This document shows positions 60,344-64,000 of a DNA stretch of 64,000 nt, piece by piece. The first letter of the stretch is position 1; the number at the start of each line of letters is the position of its first letter. This DNA comes from Symbiodinium natans (lineage: Eukaryota > Sar > Dinophyceae > Suessiales > Symbiodiniaceae), in the NCBI GenBank assembly GCA_905221605.1, contig CAJNDS010001369.1, positions 186,001-250,000 on the forward strand, given 5' to 3'. The translations under genes were made by a program, and so were the position numbers. The notes under the pieces were generated by a model. It was not told where the DNA came from and did not search any database. It saw only the letters and a program-made list of their open reading frames with translations.

Positions 60344-63325
60344 ATGTCGGTTGTGCCAAAAGAAAAAGGCGAGACCCTTCAATTCGAAGCCATGGATTAC
60401 ACATCGGGAACCGATTCCATGGGCCCCCAGCAGACAGATCAATCTGCATTTCCGCAGGTTCTGGTCGCCCAATCTACGCTGGAGCTGGAGTCCGAGTCTG
60501 GCGCTGCGGCAGGCCTTGAGGCAAGTGGCGTAGGACGAGGCCCGGCGATTGCCAAAGCAGCCCCACAGATGAATGGGGCATCAGTGCATGTGAATGATGA
60601 GCGGGGACGCCAGGACGATGGCACCTATGGAGCTGTGCATACCGAAGGCCCAGCTGCCCAGATGAGAAGCGATCGTGGTGTTTCTGCTTATAGAGATGAA
60701 AGGAAGTCTGGTCTGGCGCCAGAGACCTCGGAAGCTGCTAGTATGGGGATAGGAGCTGGAGCCCAAGGTGATGTCCAAGACATCGATGGCGAAGTTGGTC
60801 CCGCGTATCAGCAGACGATGCAGCGAGGAATGTATGTGCCAGAGGACCCTTTTTTGGGACAGAGTGGTGGAAGTCGAGACAGCCGGGACCAGATGTCTGC
60901 GGGTTTTCTGACGCCTCGGTCGATGAGGGCGGCGTGGAGTGATTTTCAGGCTGCTAGAACTGGGGTTGGACCGGAGCCGGAAGTGTGGCCAAAATGGGTG
61001 CAGCGGCTATCTGGGTTTTTCAGGCCACCACAAATACCTACGGCATGGATGCCAAGCCCTATGCCATCGCCCCTGTTGGACAGACGCAGTGGTGGGAGTG
61101 TGCAAGATCATGTGGCTGCCCAGTCAATGGGGGATCCAAGAATGAATGCAGCCGCAAAAACGCCAGCGAAGGCTGTTACTGCTATCCCAAGACCCCCAAC
61201 GCCACCGAGCTCGTCGAGTTTGCCGGCGGAAGCAATACAGGCCGAGGTGCAGAGACAGCTTGGAGGCTTGCTGGATCGGCTACGACAGTCGGAAGCAGAG
61301 ACTGCTCGACTACAAAGGTTGTTGTCGGAGGCAACAGCTGCGCCGAGAGTACCACTTCAACCACCGCTGCCAGAAGAGGAGCCTCCAGCGCGAGTAGCAA
61401 CTGAAACGGTTCCACCGGAAAGGGAAGAGAACCTGGGAGATGTTCATGGTGGAGCCAGGGAAGGAAGCCGGAGAGACCTGCTTGGATCCCTCTGGGATGA
61501 AATTTCCGGGCGAATTGGTTCAGTGCAAGCGAGCAATCAGAGCATGAGAAAGGCTGTTTCGGTGAGCCGTTTGCCCTCGCCTCCTCCGCAAAAGGACGAC
61601 AACCATGTACAACCCCCGCTAGCGCCCTCTATGTCATCAAGTGGACCCCCAAATCTTCTGGATGCCATTGCGAAGGGAGTGCAGCAGCTTCAGGAACTTC
61701 AGGTGCAAACACTGAAGCGAGAGGAGGATGGGAGTCCGGAGCAGGTTAAATCTTCGATGACCTCGCTCCCGGCCTTGAAGGCGCCGCAGGGAGACATGGC
61801 TGGCGTACGACTGCAAGACTGGTTGGCCTTGGTAAGCACGTGCATGCAGGACCTCTCAGCTGGTTCAGGACTTTGGTGGCAGGAGGTTTTACAAAGGGTG
61901 AGCTCAGCGTACATGACCTGGCTAGCAGCAACGCCTTTGGAGCGCCTACAGGTTCAACCCGCTCAGGACGACCCGTTCATCGTCGGAAAATGGACCAGGG
62001 TGAATGCTCGAGCTTGCACTCTGGTATTAGGGGCTGTTGATGAATCGTTGAAGGAGGATTTGGTGAGTCGAAGGGCAACCACCAGCATCATAGCTATGTT
62101 GTTTAGACTGCATACGGTGTATCAGCCTGGCGGACCTCATGAGAGATCTCGAGTCCTTCGCGCCCTACAAGAACCTCAAACCCCGGAGAACCTCACCCAG
62201 GCCTTGGCTCTGCTACGAAATTGGCCGAGATCGATGCAAAGGTGTCAGGATATGGGAATGAGTTTTCCAGACAGCACTGTTTTGGCCAAGGCTCTGACAA
62301 CTAGCGGTGGAAAGTTCATCACAGAGAGCCCGGACGCGGCTTTTCGCACCCAGTTGCTGAGGTCATCTTTGCGCATTGATGGTCAGCCTAGCCTGGATAG
62401 TGTGCACAAATACCACCAACATTTGCAAGCCGAGATTGAGAATATGGCCGCAACGAATGTTGACCAAGGTGGACCAAGGTTGAGAGCGATGAAGACGGGA
62501 GACGGCGGTCATGCTGAACAGTCATCATCGGCGAAAGCGACAGCCCCGTGCAGATACTTCTTCAAGAGTCAGGGCTGCAGGCGGGGAGCGAAATGCCCGT
62601 ACGGCCATGACATGGGGAGCTTGAGCAAGTTTGAAAGGGCGAAAAAGTGTCTTCAATGTGGAAGTGAAGACCACCGTCAGCGTGATTGCCCTACCACCAG
62701 AACATCGCGTACCTCAAAAGGGTATACCGAGACGGCGGCAAAGGACGCATCACCGTCGGCTTCATCAACCTCAGGACCTAGAGTTCAGAAGGTCACCTTT
62801 GAGGAAAGTGCCACTGCCGAGGACGCCGCAACCGTCAAGGGTGATCCCGTGTGGACAATGGAAGCCCTTCTCAAGGCCGCTGCCCAGGTGATCCAAACCT
62901 CAAACCCCGAGCCGGAACCGAAAGCCCCGAGCATGAAGGTGATGAGATTGGGGAGAAGGGAGGATGAGCACTTAGATGCTGAGGACGTGTACGCGCTGAT
63001 GGATTCTGGAGCCACGCATCCTCTTCGCCGAGCATGGTCGCAAGAAGAATGGCAGCGCGCTGAACCCACCGTGGTAACCCTGGCAGGAGGAGAAAGCGTG
63101 GAACTTCGGATGCATGAAGGGGGGACAATCCTGGTCCCTATTTCAACCGAGGGGTATCAGGCGCCTACTGCCCCCATCGTGCCGCTTGGGTCGCTAGTTC
63201 AGCAATTGGGGTACACCCTGGAATGGAGCGCAAAGAAGTGCCGGTTAGTTGTGGGAATCGAGGAGATGTACATCATCTACGTGTTCGTAATGGTTGCCCG
63301 GAGATTACCGAATGCCAGGCCCTGA
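60344..63325 (+). CDS. copia-like retrotransposon Gag-protease
   Basis: A 993-codon ORF. A second in-frame ATG at 60,392 has a stronger context (GCCATGG) and may be the real start. The first 480 residues are Ser/Pro/Gln-rich with a coiled-coil-like segment near 290-330. A Gag-like helical core spans about 480-720 (ARACTLVLGAVDESL, then LRSSLRIDGQPSLDSV). A CCCH finger (C-x8-C-x5-C-x3-H) lies at 736-755 and a CCHC zinc knuckle (C-x2-C-x4-H-x4-C) at 769-782. The aspartic protease active site DSGATH is at 887-892. Gag would package element RNA and the protease would cleave the polyprotein. The ORF ends in a different frame from the pol block, about 65 bp into it. Confidence 0.85.
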   Translation: MSVVPKEKGETLQFEAMDYTSGTDSMGPQQTDQSAFPQVLVAQSTLELESESGAAAGLEASGVGRGPAIAKAAPQMNGASVHVNDERGRQDDGTYGAVHTEGPAAQMRSDRGVSAYRDERKSGLAPETSEAASMGIGAGAQGDVQDIDGEVGPAYQQTMQRGMYVPEDPFLGQSGGSRDSRDQMSAGFLTPRSMRAAWSDFQAARTGVGPEPEVWPKWVQRLSGFFRPPQIPTAWMPSPMPSPLLDRRSGGSVQDHVAAQSMGDPRMNAAAKTPAKAVTAIPRPPTPPSSSSLPAEAIQAEVQRQLGGLLDRLRQSEAETARLQRLLSEATAAPRVPLQPPLPEEEPPARVATETVPPEREENLGDVHGGAREGSRRDLLGSLWDEISGRIGSVQASNQSMRKAVSVSRLPSPPPQKDDNHVQPPLAPSMSSSGPPNLLDAIAKGVQQLQELQVQTLKREEDGSPEQVKSSMTSLPALKAPQGDMAGVRLQDWLALVSTCMQDLSAGSGLWWQEVLQRVSSAYMTWLAATPLERLQVQPAQDDPFIVGKWTRVNARACTLVLGAVDESLKEDLVSRRATTSIIAMLFRLHTVYQPGGPHERSRVLRALQEPQTPENLTQALALLRNWPRSMQRCQDMGMSFPDSTVLAKALTTSGGKFITESPDAAFRTQLLRSSLRIDGQPSLDSVHKYHQHLQAEIENMAATNVDQGGPRLRAMKTGDGGHAEQSSSAKATAPCRYFFKSQGCRRGAKCPYGHDMGSLSKFERAKKCLQCGSEDHRQRDCPTTRTSRTSKGYTETAAKDASPSASSTSGPRVQKVTFEESATAEDAATVKGDPVWTMEALLKAAAQVIQTSNPEPEPKAPSMKVMRLGRREDEHLDAEDVYALMDSGATHPLRRAWSQEEWQRAEPTVVTLAGGESVELRMHEGGTILVPISTEGYQAPTAPIVPLGSLVQQLGYTLEWSAKKCRLVVGIEEMYIIYVFVMVARRLPNARP

Positions 63326-64000
63326 ACCTGATTGCACGTTTGGAAAACGAGAAGCTTGGGTTGCTGAAGAAGAGTACGGCTGAAACCCGGGAACGTGTGC
63401 GACAAGCAGCGGTGTCTCTGGAGAGGAACTGGTTTGATCACCTTCTTCAGTACTGTCGTGGTGAGAGAGCGTCAAATGCCCTTCAGGCAATTGGAGAAGC
63501 TCCCTTCTTTCAGAATGTGCCGCTGGAAGCAAAACAGGGATTGGTGGAGGGATACCCAGAGCATAACGGCTGGCAAGCGCTTCGAGGGTTACATCACCTC
63601 AATCGCCGCTCGAGAAGAAGATTGCATGAGTCAGACAAATGGATTGTGCACTTGTTCGCTGGAAAGGAGTCCAGGGAAGAGTACAAGTACTTGGAGCGTC
63701 ATGGCTATGTGGTTCTGGAGCTGGATCTGGAAAGGGGAGCAACACATGATGTTCTCAGTCCTGCTGTGTGGCGAGCACTGGAATGGGCAGCTCGATCTGG
63801 AAAAATCGCTGGAATCATTGGTGGCCCTCCCTGCAGATCTTACTCGATGCTTCGGTATCAAAGGCCAGGACCAAGCCCCGTTAGAACCAATGCCTATCCC
63901 TATGGTGGTTGGCCTGGACAGCCAGCAGCTGAGGAGGAGCTTGCAGTGAAGGATACGTCGCTGTTTGTGCGGATGATTTACCTTCATGCATTGGCTACAG
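63223..64000 (+). CDS. copia-like pol N-terminal block, partial
   Basis: The frame is open to the window edge and continues the element after a shift of -1 (or +2) relative to Gag-protease, near 63,255. It reads RVRNGCPEIT, then WFDHLLQYCRG, then VHLFAGKESREEY, then GKIAGIIGGPPCRSYS near 63,800-63,840. From memory, this region between protease and integrase is characteristic of dinoflagellate copia-like polyproteins. GGPPC resembles the catalytic-loop PPC of cytosine-5 methyltransferases, but no other such motifs are visible. Integrase, reverse transcriptase and RNase H would lie to the right, outside the window. Confidence 0.68.
   Translation, partial: MERKEVPVSCGNRGDVHHLRVRNGCPEITECQALNLIARLENEKLGLLKKSTAETRERVRQAAVSLERNWFDHLLQYCRGERASNALQAIGEAPFFQNVPLEAKQGLVEGYPEHNGWQALRGLHHLNRRSRRRLHESDKWIVHLFAGKESREEYKYLERHGYVVLELDLERGATHDVLSPAVWRALEWAARSGKIAGIIGGPPCRSYSMLRYQRPGPSPVRTNAYPYGGWPGQPAAEEELAVKDTSLFVRMIYLHALAT

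Overview
The window looks like nuclear DNA of a eukaryotic microalga, most likely a dinoflagellate. It has no operons, ribosome-binding sites or bacterial gene spacing. It is dominated by very long degenerate tandem repeats, microsatellites, telomere-like TTTAGGG words and retroelement remains. A Gag-protease ORF at the right end carries a CCCH plus CCHC zinc-finger pair, followed by a GGPPC-containing block that I associate, from memory, with dinoflagellate copia-like elements.

Region 1 (1-25,265, continuing off the left edge) is one enormous array. Read on the minus strand it is a 36-bp (12-codon) unit arranged in a-b-c triplets of 108 bp (36 residues). The triplet begins roughly YGM.R, then LDFVH, then RSFAR, each followed by (L)G..L(P/S). 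There are about 90 units in 1-3,258 and about 607 in 3,420-25,265. The two segments differ in register by 17 bp and are separated by a 150-bp spacer. Inside each segment the 36-bp phase never slips, although neighbouring units differ heavily. All 28 in-frame stops that I located (25 TGA, 3 TAG) fall on the same codon of the 12-codon unit. Open stretches reach 1,286 codons. The array fades into scattered degenerate units up to about 26,560.

Region 2 (26.5-45.4 kb) is mostly non-coding. It holds CA, TCAC and GA microsatellites, a 1.05-1.14 kb inverted repeat with telomere-like words around a 1-kb loop (30,854-34,066), a minisatellite near 36.9 kb, and a segment repeated three to four times (37.0-40.3 kb) with its own short sub-repeats. 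Possible exons of an unrecognised minus-strand gene lie near 28.5-30.7 kb.

Region 3 (45.4-49.9 kb) has a single-domain globin fragment whose 5' side abuts a poly(A)-tailed element on the same strand. Two more copies of that element and three paired 20-bp direct repeats follow, in tandemly duplicated units.

Region 4 (49.9-59.3 kb, minus strand) is a 9-kb coding unit now read in at least five frames. In order it encodes a glycosyltransferase-like domain, a GFSAG serine-hydrolase-like domain, an SF1 helicase core (GAPGSGKT, DEAQQ, GDHRQP) and a long C-terminal part I do not recognise. Frame changes in both directions suggest decay or assembly indels. It may be an undescribed mobile or virus-like polyprotein gene.

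Region 5 (60.3-64.0 kb, plus strand) is the 5' half of a copia-like retrotransposon: Gag, two zinc fingers and a DSGATH protease. A frame change follows, then the pol-side block runs off the right edge. It is divergent (head-to-head) to Region 4.

No tRNA, rRNA or CRISPR feature could be supported. ORF starts in the array and in the decayed genes are mostly uncertain because there is often no ATG near the 5' end.
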